Shown here: positions 18,187 to 26,620 of the stretch, in pieces | Position numbering within the stretch: position 1 is the stretch's first letter | How the letters are laid out: each line of letters starts with the position of its first letter | Assembly (NCBI GenBank): GCA_045563055.1 | Contig: JBJKUR010000009.1 | Location: 1 to 64,000 of the forward strand | DNA from: Methylaequor sp045563055 | Lineage (GTDB): Bacteria; Pseudomonadota; Alphaproteobacteria; Methylaequorales; Methylaequoraceae | Length of the DNA stretch: 64,000 nucleotides | Reading direction: 5' to 3' | Program-made: the position numbers and the translations under genes | The notes under the pieces: model-generated | Told to the model about the DNA's origin: nothing | The model's input: only the letters and a program-made list of their open reading frames with translations | Databases searched by the model: none

Positions 18187-18673
18187 AAAAAAAAAAAGTT
18201 TGGATAATATTTATAATAAAACTGCCGAACAATCAAAGAATTATTTTTTCAATAAGTCTAAAGATAAAAACGTAGAATTTTTGATGGAATTTTTTCAGTT
18301 AAATTTCATTTTGATTTTATGGTATATGAATTCAAATAGGGTTAACAAAAAATATATCGAATATTTAATGAAGAAATATGTAAAAGATCTTGAGTACACA
18401 ATAATAGAACTAGGTGGCTCAGAAACTAGTTTGAGAAAAAAAGTTAGAATAATGATTGGTAATTTTTATGGTAGACTTTACATGTTTTCAGAAATTTTTG
18501 ATAGAATTAATAACTCAAAACAAAAATCAGAAATTAAAAAACTTTTATCAATAAACTTTAGTGTTTTAGTAGACTTTAAATTACTTGAGAAATACCTGGA
18601 TCACAGTATTTACGAATTTAGTTCTCTTGATGAAGATGATTTTTGGAATTTAAAATTTTTTAATAAGGATTAA
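18170..18673 (+). CDS. Ubiquinol-cytochrome c chaperone (CBP3/UQCC1 family)
   Basis: Helps the maturation of the cytochrome bc1 complex. I place the start at the ATG at 18170 (MLFFNIKKKSLDNIYN), which fits family N-termini. A longer open frame upstream is antisense to bamE and looks unreal. The 167 residues contain FFQLNFILILWYM, the expected hydrophobic helix, and ELGGSETSLRKKVRIMIGNFYGRL (about 78-102), the CBP3 signature with the conserved S-x-x-L-R-K-x-V and G-R stretch. The start lies 17 bases inside the divergent bamE start, so both promoters must lie within the other gene. Confidence 0.82.
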   Translation: MLFFNIKKKSLDNIYNKTAEQSKNYFFNKSKDKNVEFLMEFFQLNFILILWYMNSNRVNKKYIEYLMKKYVKDLEYTIIELGGSETSLRKKVRIMIGNFYGRLYMFSEIFDRINNSKQKSEIKKLLSINFSVLVDFKLLEKYLDHSIYEFSSLDEDDFWNLKFFNKD

Positions 18674-18745
18674 ATTAATAAAAAAAAAGAATTGTTATTT
18701 TTGTTTTTTTTATGCTAAAGACTACTTAAAATTTTATTATTAACT

Positions 18746-18961
18746 ATGGCTGTCCCAAAAAGAAAAACCTCGCCCGCCCGAAAAGGTAAAAGACGTTCTC
18801 ACCACAACCCACTCGGTGTCAACTCTATAGAATGTCCTAATTGTGGTGAATTCAAACTAGCTCATCACATATGCAGTGCCTGTGGTTATTATAATAAAAA
18901 AGAAATTGTTGATATGACAGAATCTGAGGAAGATCAATCTGATCTGCCCCCCCCAAATTAG
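18746..18961 (+). CDS. rpmF: 50S ribosomal protein L32
   Basis: 71 residues opening with MAVPKRKTSPARKGKRRSHH, the L32 N-terminus, then a zinc ribbon with two CxxC pairs (CPNC and CSAC, about residues 28-31 and 41-44). The C-terminal acidic tail (ESEEDQSDLPPPN) is slightly longer than in most L32. It is followed after 14 bases by plsX, a conserved coupling of L32 with phospholipid and fatty acid synthesis. Confidence 0.96.
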   Translation: MAVPKRKTSPARKGKRRSHHNPLGVNSIECPNCGEFKLAHHICSACGYYNKKEIVDMTESEEDQSDLPPPN

Positions 18962-18975
18962 TTTAAGGAAATGTT

Positions 18976-19977
18976 TTGAAGCAGATAGTATTGGCTATTG
19001 ATGTTATGGGAGGAGACCATGGACCAGAAGCAACGATTGAAGGAGTTTTAATGGCCTCAAAATTACATCCAAATGTTAAGTTCAAATTATTTGGAGATAA
19101 AAATCAGTCTAACTATCAACTCATGGAAAAACGTGCACTAGATCATGAATTTATTCACACAACAGAGAGCATAAAATCTGAAGATGAACCAGTCAATGCA
19201 TTGAGGAAACTAAAAAAATCAAGTATGAGACTAGGAATCAATCAAGTTTCTTCAAACGAGGCTGATGGATTTGTTTCGGCTGGAAATACAGGCGCATTAA
19301 TGGCAATCTCAAAATTTGTTTTGAAAACCCTAAAAGGGATAAATAGACCAGCTATTGCCGGTTTAATGCCTACTTTAAAAGGTCAAACAGTAATTTTAGA
19401 CCTCGGGGCTAATGTTGACTGCTCAAACGATAACCTAGTTCAATTTGCTTTAATGGGAGATATATTTTCACAAACTGTCCTTGGGATACAAAAACCAAGA
19501 ATTGGACTCCTGAATGTAGGCTCTGAGATAATTAAAGGAAATACTGTTGTTAAACAAACCCACAATGATTTAAGTAAGATTACAAAAAAGATAAACTTTT
19601 ATGGATTTGTTGAGGGCAACGATATTAATAAAGGTGTGGTAGATGTGGTTGTGACTGATGGTTTTTCTGGAAATATAGCCTTGAAGACAGCTGAGGGAGT
19701 AGCTGAATTAATTTTCACTTTCCTCAAAAATTCCTACAAAAGTTCAATTATTTCCAAAATTGGATACATATTATCAAAACCAGCGCTCAATAGATTTAAA
19801 ACAAGAATTGATCCAAGAAAGTATAATGGTGCAGTTCTTTTGGGTCTTAATGGAATTGTTGTAAAAAGTCATGGTGGTACAGATGCATTTGGTTTTTGTA
19901 ATGCAATAGGTGTTGCAGTCTCTTTAATCCAAAACTCATATATTAGTCAAATTGAAAAAAAATTAAAACTAGATTAG
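18976..19977 (+). CDS. plsX: Phosphate acyltransferase PlsX
   Basis: Makes acyl-phosphate from acyl-ACP for phospholipid synthesis. The start is a TTG at 18976. The nearby ATG at 18971 is out of frame and closes at once. The 333 residues begin IVLAIDVMGGDHGPEATIEG, the PlsX signature. GFVSAGNTGALMA, LDLGANVDCSNDNLVQFA and VTDGFSGNIALKTAEG follow. Length is normal. The order rpmF-plsX-fabH-ihfA is conserved in alphaproteobacteria, and fabH starts 3 bases downstream. Confidence 0.95.
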   Translation: MKQIVLAIDVMGGDHGPEATIEGVLMASKLHPNVKFKLFGDKNQSNYQLMEKRALDHEFIHTTESIKSEDEPVNALRKLKKSSMRLGINQVSSNEADGFVSAGNTGALMAISKFVLKTLKGINRPAIAGLMPTLKGQTVILDLGANVDCSNDNLVQFALMGDIFSQTVLGIQKPRIGLLNVGSEIIKGNTVVKQTHNDLSKITKKINFYGFVEGNDINKGVVDVVVTDGFSGNIALKTAEGVAELIFTFLKNSYKSSIISKIGYILSKPALNRFKTRIDPRKYNGAVLLGLNGIVVKSHGGTDAFGFCNAIGVAVSLIQNSYISQIEKKLKLD

Positions 19978-19980
19978 CAG

Positions 19981-20940
19981 ATGCTATTAAATTCAAAAAT
20001 TTTAGGCCATGGACATTTTCTCCCAAAAAAAATTTTAACAAATGATGACTTTTTAAATTTTATAGATACATCTGATGAATGGATTTTCTCAAGAACAGGA
20101 ATTAAACAAAGGCATGTTGCAGCTAAAAATGAATTAACTTCAAACCTTGCAATTAATGCAGCAAAGAGTGCTCTAGACTCTGCTAAATTAAAACCCAGTC
20201 AGATAGACTGTATAATCTTAGCTACAACAACACCTGATGATACATTTCCCTCAACAGCTACCAAAGTACAAAACAAATTAAATATGAATCATATTGCAGC
20301 TTTTGACATTCAAGCTGTTTGTTCTGGTTTTGTCTATTCACTTCACATAGCAGATTGTTTGATAAAATGCAGAAAAGCTAAGAATGTGATGGTCATTGGT
20401 GCTGAGACTTTGTCAAAAATTGTTGACTGGAAAGATAGAAGAACCTGTGTGTTATTTGGTGATGGTGCAGGAGCAGTAATTCTAGGACCATCTGAAAAAA
20501 ATGATGGAATCCTCGCTACTAAATTATATTCTGACGGATCATGGCATGATAGTTTGTTCAGTGACGGAGGACCCTCTTCTAATCAAAGGGTAGGTCATAT
20601 AAGAATGAATGGACAAGATATTTTCAAGCAAGCAGTAAATAAATTAACTGAAGCTACACTTGCTGCACTTAAAGATTGTAAGTTAAGTATAACGGATATT
20701 AATTGGTTTGTTCCGCATCAAGCGAATCAGAGAATAATATCGAGCACATCTAAAAAACTTGGTATCCCGGAAGAAAAAACAATAAGCACTGTTAAATTTC
20801 ATGCAAATACTTCAGCTGCATCCATCCCCTTAGCTCTGTCATCTTCGTTAGAAAAGGGCGTAATACAAAAAGATAATGTGCTAGCACTATGCGCAATTGG
20901 GGGCGGATTAACTTGGGGTAGTTGTATTTTAAAAATATGA
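19981..20940 (+). CDS. fabH: Beta-ketoacyl-ACP synthase III
   Basis: Starts fatty acid elongation by condensing acetyl-CoA with malonyl-ACP. The 319-residue protein has the Cys-His-Asn triad: Cys in FDIQAVCSGFVYSLH (about residue 112), His in WFVPHQANQRI (about 246) and Asn in FHANTSAASIPLAL (about 276). The WIFSRTGIKQRH motif near residue 32 contributes to CoA binding. It is co-transcribed with plsX, and ihfA follows after 16 bases. Confidence 0.95.
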   Translation: MLLNSKILGHGHFLPKKILTNDDFLNFIDTSDEWIFSRTGIKQRHVAAKNELTSNLAINAAKSALDSAKLKPSQIDCIILATTTPDDTFPSTATKVQNKLNMNHIAAFDIQAVCSGFVYSLHIADCLIKCRKAKNVMVIGAETLSKIVDWKDRRTCVLFGDGAGAVILGPSEKNDGILATKLYSDGSWHDSLFSDGGPSSNQRVGHIRMNGQDIFKQAVNKLTEATLAALKDCKLSITDINWFVPHQANQRIISSTSKKLGIPEEKTISTVKFHANTSAASIPLALSSSLEKGVIQKDNVLALCAIGGGLTWGSCILKI

Positions 20941-20956
20941 GCTATATAATTCAAAA

Positions 20957-21272
20957 ATGACAAAGAGAGGTTTTAACAAAAGCAATTGTTGTTGATCATC
21001 TCAATGAAAGCATTGGGTTATCAAAAAGGGAGTGTCAATACTTTTTCGAGAGCTTCGTTGAAATAGTAACATCACAATTAAAAACACATAAAGATGTAAA
21101 GATCGTTAATTTTGGAATCTTTAAAGTAAAAAATAAGAAAGCTAGGATAGGAAGAAACCCAAAAACAAAAGTGGAAGTTACTATTAATGAAAGAAATGTA
21201 ATTAAATTTAAACCTTCTAATTTTTTATTAAATTTCATTAATTCAAATATATCCGAGAAAGATGAAGTCTAA
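20957..21272 (+). CDS. ihfA: IHF/HU-family DNA-binding protein (IHF alpha by context), frameshift at the start
   Basis: From about 20970 one frame reads VLTKAIVVDHLNESIGLSKR, then FFESFVEIVTSQL, VKIVNFGIFKVKNKKARIGRNPKT (the beta-arm with its GRNPKT motif), ending FKPSN. This is a complete IHF/HU protein of about 104 residues. The ATG at 20957 reads MTKR and runs into a stop. One base must be removed in the first dozen bases to join it to the body (family N-termini read MTKEVLTKA). The fabH-ihfA-merR neighbourhood supports IHF alpha, which bends DNA in recombination and transcription. It overlaps the MerR gene by 11 bases. I treat the frameshift as a sequence error. Confidence 0.82.
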
Positions 21273-21573
21273 TAGCACCTTTAAGAAAATAGGTTTGATT
21301 TCTAAGGAATTAAATATTCCAATTCACGTTATAAGATTCTGGGAGCAAAAGTTCTCTATATTAAAACCGACAAAAAAGCCAAACGGAACAAGATATTATT
21401 CCGTAGATCAACAAAAAATTTTAGAAGAGATCAAAGATCTTCTTTATGAAAAGAAATATTCAATTGATGGAGCAAATCAAGTCTTAAAAAAAAGAATAAA
21501 GAACACAGGTGAAAAGGAAATTTTGATAACCGAAATAGAGAATTTAATTAAGGAAATTAAGTTTAAATGTTAA
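21262..21573 (+). CDS. MerR-family transcriptional regulator
   Basis: 103 residues with one N-terminal MerR winged helix-turn-helix: FKKIGLISKELNIPIHVIRFWEQKF (about residues 8-32), then PNGTRYYSVDQQKILEEIKDLLYE. The short C-terminal part has no cysteine pair, so it is not a metal-sensing MerR. A small MerR gene straight after ihfA is usual in alphaproteobacteria, but its targets are not known to me. It overlaps ihfA by 11 bases, and tRNA-Pro starts 2 bases after it. Confidence 0.88.
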   Translation: MKSNSTFKKIGLISKELNIPIHVIRFWEQKFSILKPTKKPNGTRYYSVDQQKILEEIKDLLYEKKYSIDGANQVLKKRIKNTGEKEILITEIENLIKEIKFKC

Positions 21574-21575
21574 CT

Positions 21576-21653
21576 CGGGGTGTGGCGCAGTCTGGTTAGC
21601 GTGTCCGTCTGGGGGACGGGAGGTCGCTGGTTCAAATCCAGTCACCCCGACCA
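21576..21653 (+). tRNA. tRNA-Pro (anticodon GGG)
   Basis: Cloverleaf with acceptor CGGGGTG (21576-21582) pairing with CACCCCG (21643-21649), and CCA encoded at 21651-21653. The anticodon stem TCCGT/ACGGG closes the loop CTGGGGG, giving anticodon GGG. The T-loop GGTTCAAATCC is standard. It follows the MerR gene directly and precedes cutA. Confidence 0.95.
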
Positions 21654-21662
21654 TGTAGGATT

Positions 21663-21977
21663 ATGAAAGAAAAATTACGATTATTCTATAGCACATGTGA
21701 TGATATTTCTGCTGCTAGGAACATTGCAAAAGAATTATTAAAAAATGAAAAAATTATTTGTATAAATATTATCAAAAGTGTTGAAAGCATTTATAAAGAA
21801 TCAGACAAGATGAAATCTTGTGAAGAAAATGTTCTAATTATCAAAACTTTTTTAGATAAAATAAAAATAGAACACATTATAAAAAAAAAACATCCTTATG
21901 AAATACCTTTCGTAATTGAATTAAAAACTGGGAATGTGAATCATGAATATTATAAATGGGCAGACAAAAAAACATAA
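21663..21977 (+). CDS. cutA: Divalent-cation tolerance protein CutA
   Basis: Trimeric CutA1 fold of 104 residues. Family marks are FYSTCDDISAARNIAKELL at the N-terminus, IICINIIKSVESIYK (usually C-V-N), VLIIKTF, and HPYEIPFVIEL (about residues 79-90; HPYExPEI in most members). CutA is linked to copper tolerance in E. coli, although its molecular role is not settled. The last codons lie in the 5' arm of a hairpin. Confidence 0.92.
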   Translation: MKEKLRLFYSTCDDISAARNIAKELLKNEKIICINIIKSVESIYKESDKMKSCEENVLIIKTFLDKIKIEHIIKKKHPYEIPFVIELKTGNVNHEYYKWADKKT

Positions 21978-22009
21978 AACTTTGTTTTATGTTGACAGTC
22001 CTTTTTTTT
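21971..22009 (+). terminator. Perfect 10-bp hairpin at the end of cutA followed by a T run (possible terminator)
   Basis: AACATAAAAC (21971-21980) and GTTTTATGTT (21984-21993) are exact inverted repeats around a TTT loop, overlapping the cutA stop codon. A run of eight T follows at 22002-22009, but eight bases separate the stem from it. The stem is A/T-rich. It is therefore only a possible factor-independent terminator. Confidence 0.4.
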
Positions 22010-22019
22010 AAGATATTTT
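21992..22019 (+). promoter_or_regulatory. Candidate promoter for rplM-rpsI
   Basis: A perfect -35 hexamer TTGACA at 21992-21997 is followed 16 bases later by TATTTT at 22014-22019, which matches four of six -10 bases. The -35 lies partly in the 3' arm of the preceding hairpin. Transcription would begin only a few bases before the rplM ATG at 22029, implying a very short or leaderless transcript. Confidence 0.4.
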
Positions 22020-22028
22020 GCTTATGAT

Positions 22029-22490
22029 ATGTTAACTTACGCCTTAAAACAAAAAGATATCAAGAAAAAATGGTATATTATTGATGCATCTAATCTTGTT
22101 TTAGGCAGACTTGCCGCAAAGATAGCCTCCTTGCTGAGGGGAAAGCACAAAACGGACTTTACGCCTCATCTTGATTGTGGAGATAACATAATAATTATAA
22201 ATGCAAAAAATGTCATTTTGACTGGAAATAAGGCTAAAGAAAAAAAGTACTACAGGCATACCGGCTATCCTGGAGGACTCAAGGAGCTTTACTTTAAAGA
22301 TGTGATAAGTGGAAATAAGCCAGAATTAGCAATAAGAAAAGCAGTTGAGCGTATGGTATCTTCCAATGCATTATCGAAAAAACAGTTATCAAACCTTAGA
22401 ATTTTTAAAGACGATAACCATAATCTAGATGCTCAAAAACCAGAAATTATTGATTTTGCTAGCCTCAACAGGAAAAATAAGGGACAATAA
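22029..22490 (+). CDS. rplM: 50S ribosomal protein L13
   Basis: 153 residues of the L13 family, an early assembly protein of the 50S subunit. KKWYIIDASNLVLGRLAAKIASLLRGKHK (about residues 14-42) and GYPGGLKELYFKDVI (about 83-97) are diagnostic. The stop codon overlaps the rpsI start by one base (TAATG), the usual L13-S9 pair. No Shine-Dalgarno sequence is obvious before the ATG, which agrees with a very short leader. Confidence 0.96.
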   Translation: MLTYALKQKDIKKKWYIIDASNLVLGRLAAKIASLLRGKHKTDFTPHLDCGDNIIIINAKNVILTGNKAKEKKYYRHTGYPGGLKELYFKDVISGNKPELAIRKAVERMVSSNALSKKQLSNLRIFKDDNHNLDAQKPEIIDFASLNRKNKGQ

Positions 22491-22954
22491 TGTCAGAAGA
22501 TAAAACTGAAAAGAAAAATTCAACGCCTATTGTTGATCAAGATGATTTAAGTCCTAAAGTCGACGAGCATGGAAGGGCTTACGCAACGGGAAGAAGAAAA
22601 ACCTCCGTTTCTAGAGTTTGGATAAAATATGGTGGCAGTAAAATATCTGTAAATGGTAAGGAAAGTAAAGAATACTTCAAAAGAAAAATATATAGCACAA
22701 TTTTAGAGGAACCTCTTTTTAAAACCGACAACCTAGATAAACTTGAAATAATGTCAACCGTTGCTGGAGGAGGTCTATCTGGACAAGCTGGTGCACTTAG
22801 ACACGGAATTAGTAGAGCTCTAGTACATCTTGATCCATCTTTAAGAAAGAAATTAAAAAAAGCTGGATTTTTAACAAGAGATGCCAGGAAAGTTGAAAGA
22901 AAGAAATTCGGTAAACACAAAGCAAGAAGAAGTCCTCAATTTTCTAAAAGATAA
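22490..22954 (+). CDS. rpsI: 30S ribosomal protein S9
   Basis: 154 residues: a charged N-terminal extension of about 25 residues, then the S9 core starting YATGRRKTSVSRVWI. GGGLSGQAGALRHGISRAL follows at about 88-106. The basic tail RKFGKHKARRSPQFSKR reaches the P site with the conserved terminal Ser-Lys-Arg. It is coupled to rplM, and argC starts 3 bases later. Confidence 0.96.
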   Translation: MSEDKTEKKNSTPIVDQDDLSPKVDEHGRAYATGRRKTSVSRVWIKYGGSKISVNGKESKEYFKRKIYSTILEEPLFKTDNLDKLEIMSTVAGGGLSGQAGALRHGISRALVHLDPSLRKKLKKAGFLTRDARKVERKKFGKHKARRSPQFSKR

Positions 22955-22957
22955 TTC

Positions 22958-23973
22958 ATGTCCATAAACGTATGTATCTTTGGAGTATCTGGTTACACTG
23001 GATCAAAACTTCTATACTATCTAGATAAACATCCAAATGTAAACGTTGCAGGTGCTCTCGGTGATAGTTCAGCAGGGAAAACATCTAGGAGAGGTCTTTC
23101 CAAATCTTCAAAACTGTTCAGACATCAAAATTACAGACTTTAAAAAATTTAATTTCAACAAAATCGATTTGATATTTAGTTGCTTGCCACATGGAAAGTT
23201 TCAAGAAAGTGTTATTAAAATGCTAAATCCTAAGATAGCTATTATCGATTTATCAGGGGATTTTAGATTAGATTCAAAAAAGGACTACGAAAATTTTTAT
23301 AATTGTATTCATAAATCTATGAAATTACAGAATAAATTTGCATATGGATTAACCGAAGTTAATAGAGAAAATATTAAGAAGTCAAAGTTTATTGCAAACC
23401 CTGGATGTTACCCAACGTCTATTCTTATTCCAATCATACCTTTACTCAAAGAAAAATCACTTAAAATTGATGACTTTATTATAGATTCTAAATCTGGGGT
23501 GAGCGGTGCGGGTAAAAAGGCTATCACACAAAATCTTTTTTCTGAATTAAGCGGTAATTTTTTTGCTTATGGAATAAATAAACATAAACACTATCCTGAA
23601 ATCAAGCAGGAAATAGATACAATTAACAATAAAGTAAGCTTAACTTTTACACCTCACCTTCTACCTGTAATTTCAGGAATTCAATCTACCATTTATTTCG
23701 AGAAGAAAAAAAAGTTAAGTGAATATAAAAACGTTTTGAAAGAATTTTACCAAAATGAATACTTTATTAAGATTCTTAAAGATTCTGATATCCCAACTTT
23801 AAATAATGTTAAAAGATTCAAACTACTTGCATATGAATATCTTTTCCGATCAATCCAAAAAGAGAGTGATAATCGTAAGTTGTATTGACAATCTTGTCAA
23901 AGGTGCTGCTGGTCAAGCTATTCAAAATATGAACTTAATGTTTGATTTTAATGAGCAAGAGTCACTAACATGA
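22958..23973 (+). CDS. argC: N-acetyl-gamma-glutamyl-phosphate reductase, two frameshifts
   Basis: NADPH-dependent third step of arginine synthesis. The N-terminal frame reads NVCIFGVSGYTGSKLL, the Rossmann motif. At a run of four A (about 23081-23084) the frame must move by one base to continue HLGEVFPNL, CLPHGKFQES, IIDLSGDFRL, and IANPGCYPTSI with the catalytic Cys. HLLPVISGIQ with the catalytic His follows. A second shift near 23818 (an extra T in AGATTC) is needed to reach the C-terminus IIVSCIDNLVKGAAGQAIQN and the stop at 23971-23973. Both joins restore conserved sequence, so sequence error is the likeliest cause. The stop overlaps the next gene (ATGA). Confidence 0.88.
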
Positions 23974-24512
23974 CGAAGAAGATATTAAATTATAGAGAAT
24001 TTTCTCCAAAAATAGACGAATCAGTCTTCGTTGCTGATGGAGTAGTTATTGTGGGTAATGTGGTAATTGAAGAAAAATCTAGTGTATGGTTTAATTCAGT
24101 AATTAGAGCAGATGTAAATTATGTAAACATTGGAAAAAAGTGTAATATTCAAGATGGCACAGTAATTCATGTTTCTTCTTACGGATTCTCAGCAAAGGGT
24201 GAAAAAGGAAATCCAACAATAATTTCTGATAATGTAACGATTGGACACAACGCTACAATCCATGCATGTGAAATAGGCCAGAACTCTTTGATAGGAATGG
24301 GAGCAGTAATTTTAGATCAGGCAAAAATCGAGGATTTTTGTTTGATTGCTGCTGGTGCTCTTGTAACCCCAGGAACAATAGTTAAAAGCAGAGAGTTATG
24401 GGCTGGTAGTCCAGCGAAGTTTATTAGGAAAATATCTGATAAAGAAGAAAAGTTACTGACTAATACACCAGAAGTATATTTCAACTTAAGTAAAGAATTT
24501 TTAAAAAAATAG
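23970..24512 (+). CDS. Gamma-class carbonic anhydrase-like hexapeptide-repeat protein
   Basis: 180 residues forming a left-handed beta-helix of hexapeptide repeats. The three zinc histidines of the gamma carbonic anhydrase / YrdA group are visible in QDGTVIHVSS (about residue 70) and TIGHNATIHACEIG (about 92-97). The Arg of NSVIRADVNYVNIG is also conserved. RELWAGSPAKFIRKIS is the typical C-terminal turn. It may be an active anhydrase or, as for many relatives, of uncertain activity. It overlaps argC by 4 bases. Confidence 0.9.
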   Translation: MTKKILNYREFSPKIDESVFVADGVVIVGNVVIEEKSSVWFNSVIRADVNYVNIGKKCNIQDGTVIHVSSYGFSAKGEKGNPTIISDNVTIGHNATIHACEIGQNSLIGMGAVILDQAKIEDFCLIAAGALVTPGTIVKSRELWAGSPAKFIRKISDKEEKLLTNTPEVYFNLSKEFLKK

Positions 24513-24563
24513 TTTGAGATTCAGAAATATTAACTATACTTCAGTATTGAGGGAAAATATAAA

Positions 24564-25324
24564 GTGATAAATAGAAAATCCTTAACAATTTCGACTTTAC
24601 TGATATTTCTTTGCGTCAGCTGTATATCTGTTGACGGCCTAGTTGGGAATTCTGATACCGTTGAACGAAGATGCAGTTGACGAAATTGGGCAACTACTAT
24701 CAGATATTCAACAAGAAGAGGATGAAATGTTTGAAAGTCCAGAGGATTCCCTTAACAATCTAAGTGATAGTGATGAAAAACTCCCTCCATCTCCGACAAA
24801 AGAATATGATAGTGTTCTTTTAGAAAATGAAAACGAAGTTGAGGAAATTGTTGCAGTACAAGAAGAAAGCTACAACTAAAGATGAAATTAACAACCAAGA
24901 AATTAATCAGAATAAATTTAGAGAATTTCAAAGTGAAATAGCAAAACTTAGTATTAATGATAAGTTGCAATATAGAGTCGCAACAATAAACTTTTACAGT
25001 GGTTCCAGTATAGTTGATAACATAGGACTAAAAAAAATAAAGAAAATATCCAAAATTGCTAAAGAGAGAAATGCAAAAATTAAGGTAGTTGGACATGCAA
25101 GTAAAAGAACTAGAGATATGCCATTAGCTAAACATAAGCTTGTTAATTTTAATATTTCAGATAAAAGGGCTCAGTCAGTCGCAAATGTTTTTATTAAGCA
25201 ATATAATATTCCAAGTAGCTCCTTAATCACTGAAGCTGTTTCAGATACAAAGCCTCTTTTCAAAGAAAATATGCCTGCTGGAACTAAAGCAAATCAGAGA
25301 ACTGAAATTTTCCTAATTTATTGA
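24564..25324 (+). CDS. OmpA-family lipoprotein with acidic linker, two frameshifts
   Basis: The GTG at 24564 opens a lipoprotein signal peptide ending FLCVSC, so Cys20 would be lipidated. After about 24620 the open frame changes by +1 to an acidic, Glu/Asp/Ser-rich stretch (24643-24879, ending EEIVAVQEES). It changes by +1 again near 24870 to the frame that carries the OmpA-like peptidoglycan-binding domain. That domain reads INFYSGSSIVDNIGLKKIKK, IKVVGHASKRTRDM, SDKRAQSVANVFIKQYNI and NQRTEIFLIY. The whole product would be about 250 residues, tethering the outer membrane to peptidoglycan. I infer that the three frames are one gene. The split sites lie in low-complexity sequence and cannot be fixed exactly. 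Confidence 0.7.
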
Positions 25325-25333
25325 TCTAAGTAA

Positions 25334-26620
25334 GTGAAAATCAAAGTTATTAAGATAGCAATTGCTGGGGTTGGAACAGTCGGAAGCGGTCTTCTAGATT
25401 TATTAAAGAAATTTAAAAAAACAAATTATAAAATCAAAATCACCCACATCGCAGCTAGAAGAAATTTTAATAAACTTAATAAATCTTTTCCAAATTCCAA
25501 GGTTTTTAAAGATGCTAAATCTCTCTTGGATGAATATGATTATGATGTTTTAGTTGAGCTTATTGGTGGTGAGGGTGGAATTGCAAAAAAAATTATATTT
25601 GATGCTTTAAAAAAAAAGAAACACGTTGTTACAGCAAATAAAGCTTTAGTATCAAAATATTGGCAGCAAATTGTAAAGTTAACGCAAACAAATGGTTGCA
25701 CATTGAAATATGAAGCTGCGGTTGCCGGAGGAATCCCGATAATCAAAGTTATTGGGGAGTTTTTAATTTCTAATAAAATTAAGAAAATATATGGTATTCT
25801 AAATGGGACATCGAATTATATTCTTAGTAAAATGCTTTCATCGAATGGCGAGTTTAAAAATATATTAAAAGAGGCTCAAAGATTGGGTTACGCTGAATCT
25901 AACCCTAAATTTGATATCGATGGAACTGATACAGCTCAAAAATTGTCAATTTTGTCTTCTATAGCTTTTAACTCCAATAACAAAGTGCAAAAAATTCAAA
26001 ATGAAGGTATTGAATCAATAAATTTGGTTGATCTAAAGATCGCAAATTCATTGGGATATAAAATAAAACTTTTGGGGCTAACGGAACAAAACAATAAAAA
26101 AATTAAAAATTATGTTTATCCATGTTTACTCTCAAAAGACTCATTTATAGCTAATATTGATGGTGTATATAATGGGGTGGTTGTAGAATCTAATTTTTGT
26201 AATAAAAGTTGTTTTGTAGGAGAGGGTGCCGGAGCTAACCCGACAGCCACATCTGTTCTTAGCGATATAATTTTTCTTATAGAAATGGACAATCAAATTA
26301 CGATGCCCAAAACTTTAATAAATAACTATGAGTTTGTTGATTTGAAGTCTAGGTATGGAAGCTATTATCTTAGATTTACTACAGATGATAAATCGGGAGT
26401 AATCTCTGGAATCGCTAATGAATTTAAGAGATTTAATATTTCAATGAAATCCATGCTCCAAAAAGAAACTCATCAATCAAATTCTAAAGATGCAACGATT
26501 GTTATAACAACACATAATTGTTACGAAAAAAATATGATGGATGCTCTCTCAAAAATTAATACTCTTGGATTTATCAGAGAGAAAACAGTTTATATAAGAA
26601 TAGAAAATTTAAATAATTGA
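25334..26620 (+). CDS. hom: Homoserine dehydrogenase
   Basis: NAD(P)H-dependent reduction of aspartate semialdehyde to homoserine, on the path to threonine and methionine. The likely start is GTG at 25334. The 428 residues contain IAIAGVGTVGSGLLDLL (about 8-24, nucleotide binding), TANKALVSKY, YEAAVAGGIPII, ILNGTSNYILSKM and LGYAESNPKFDIDGTDTAQKL (about 184-204, catalytic Lys/Asp region). A C-terminal ACT domain from about residue 345 (YYLRFTTDDKSGVISGIANEF) implies feedback regulation, classically by threonine. The 3' end overlaps convergent pfp by 12 bases. Confidence 0.95.
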   Translation: MKIKVIKIAIAGVGTVGSGLLDLLKKFKKTNYKIKITHIAARRNFNKLNKSFPNSKVFKDAKSLLDEYDYDVLVELIGGEGGIAKKIIFDALKKKKHVVTANKALVSKYWQQIVKLTQTNGCTLKYEAAVAGGIPIIKVIGEFLISNKIKKIYGILNGTSNYILSKMLSSNGEFKNILKEAQRLGYAESNPKFDIDGTDTAQKLSILSSIAFNSNNKVQKIQNEGIESINLVDLKIANSLGYKIKLLGLTEQNNKKIKNYVYPCLLSKDSFIANIDGVYNGVVVESNFCNKSCFVGEGAGANPTATSVLSDIIFLIEMDNQITMPKTLINNYEFVDLKSRYGSYYLRFTTDDKSGVISGIANEFKRFNISMKSMLQKETHQSNSKDATIVITTHNCYEKNMMDALSKINTLGFIREKTVYIRIENLNN

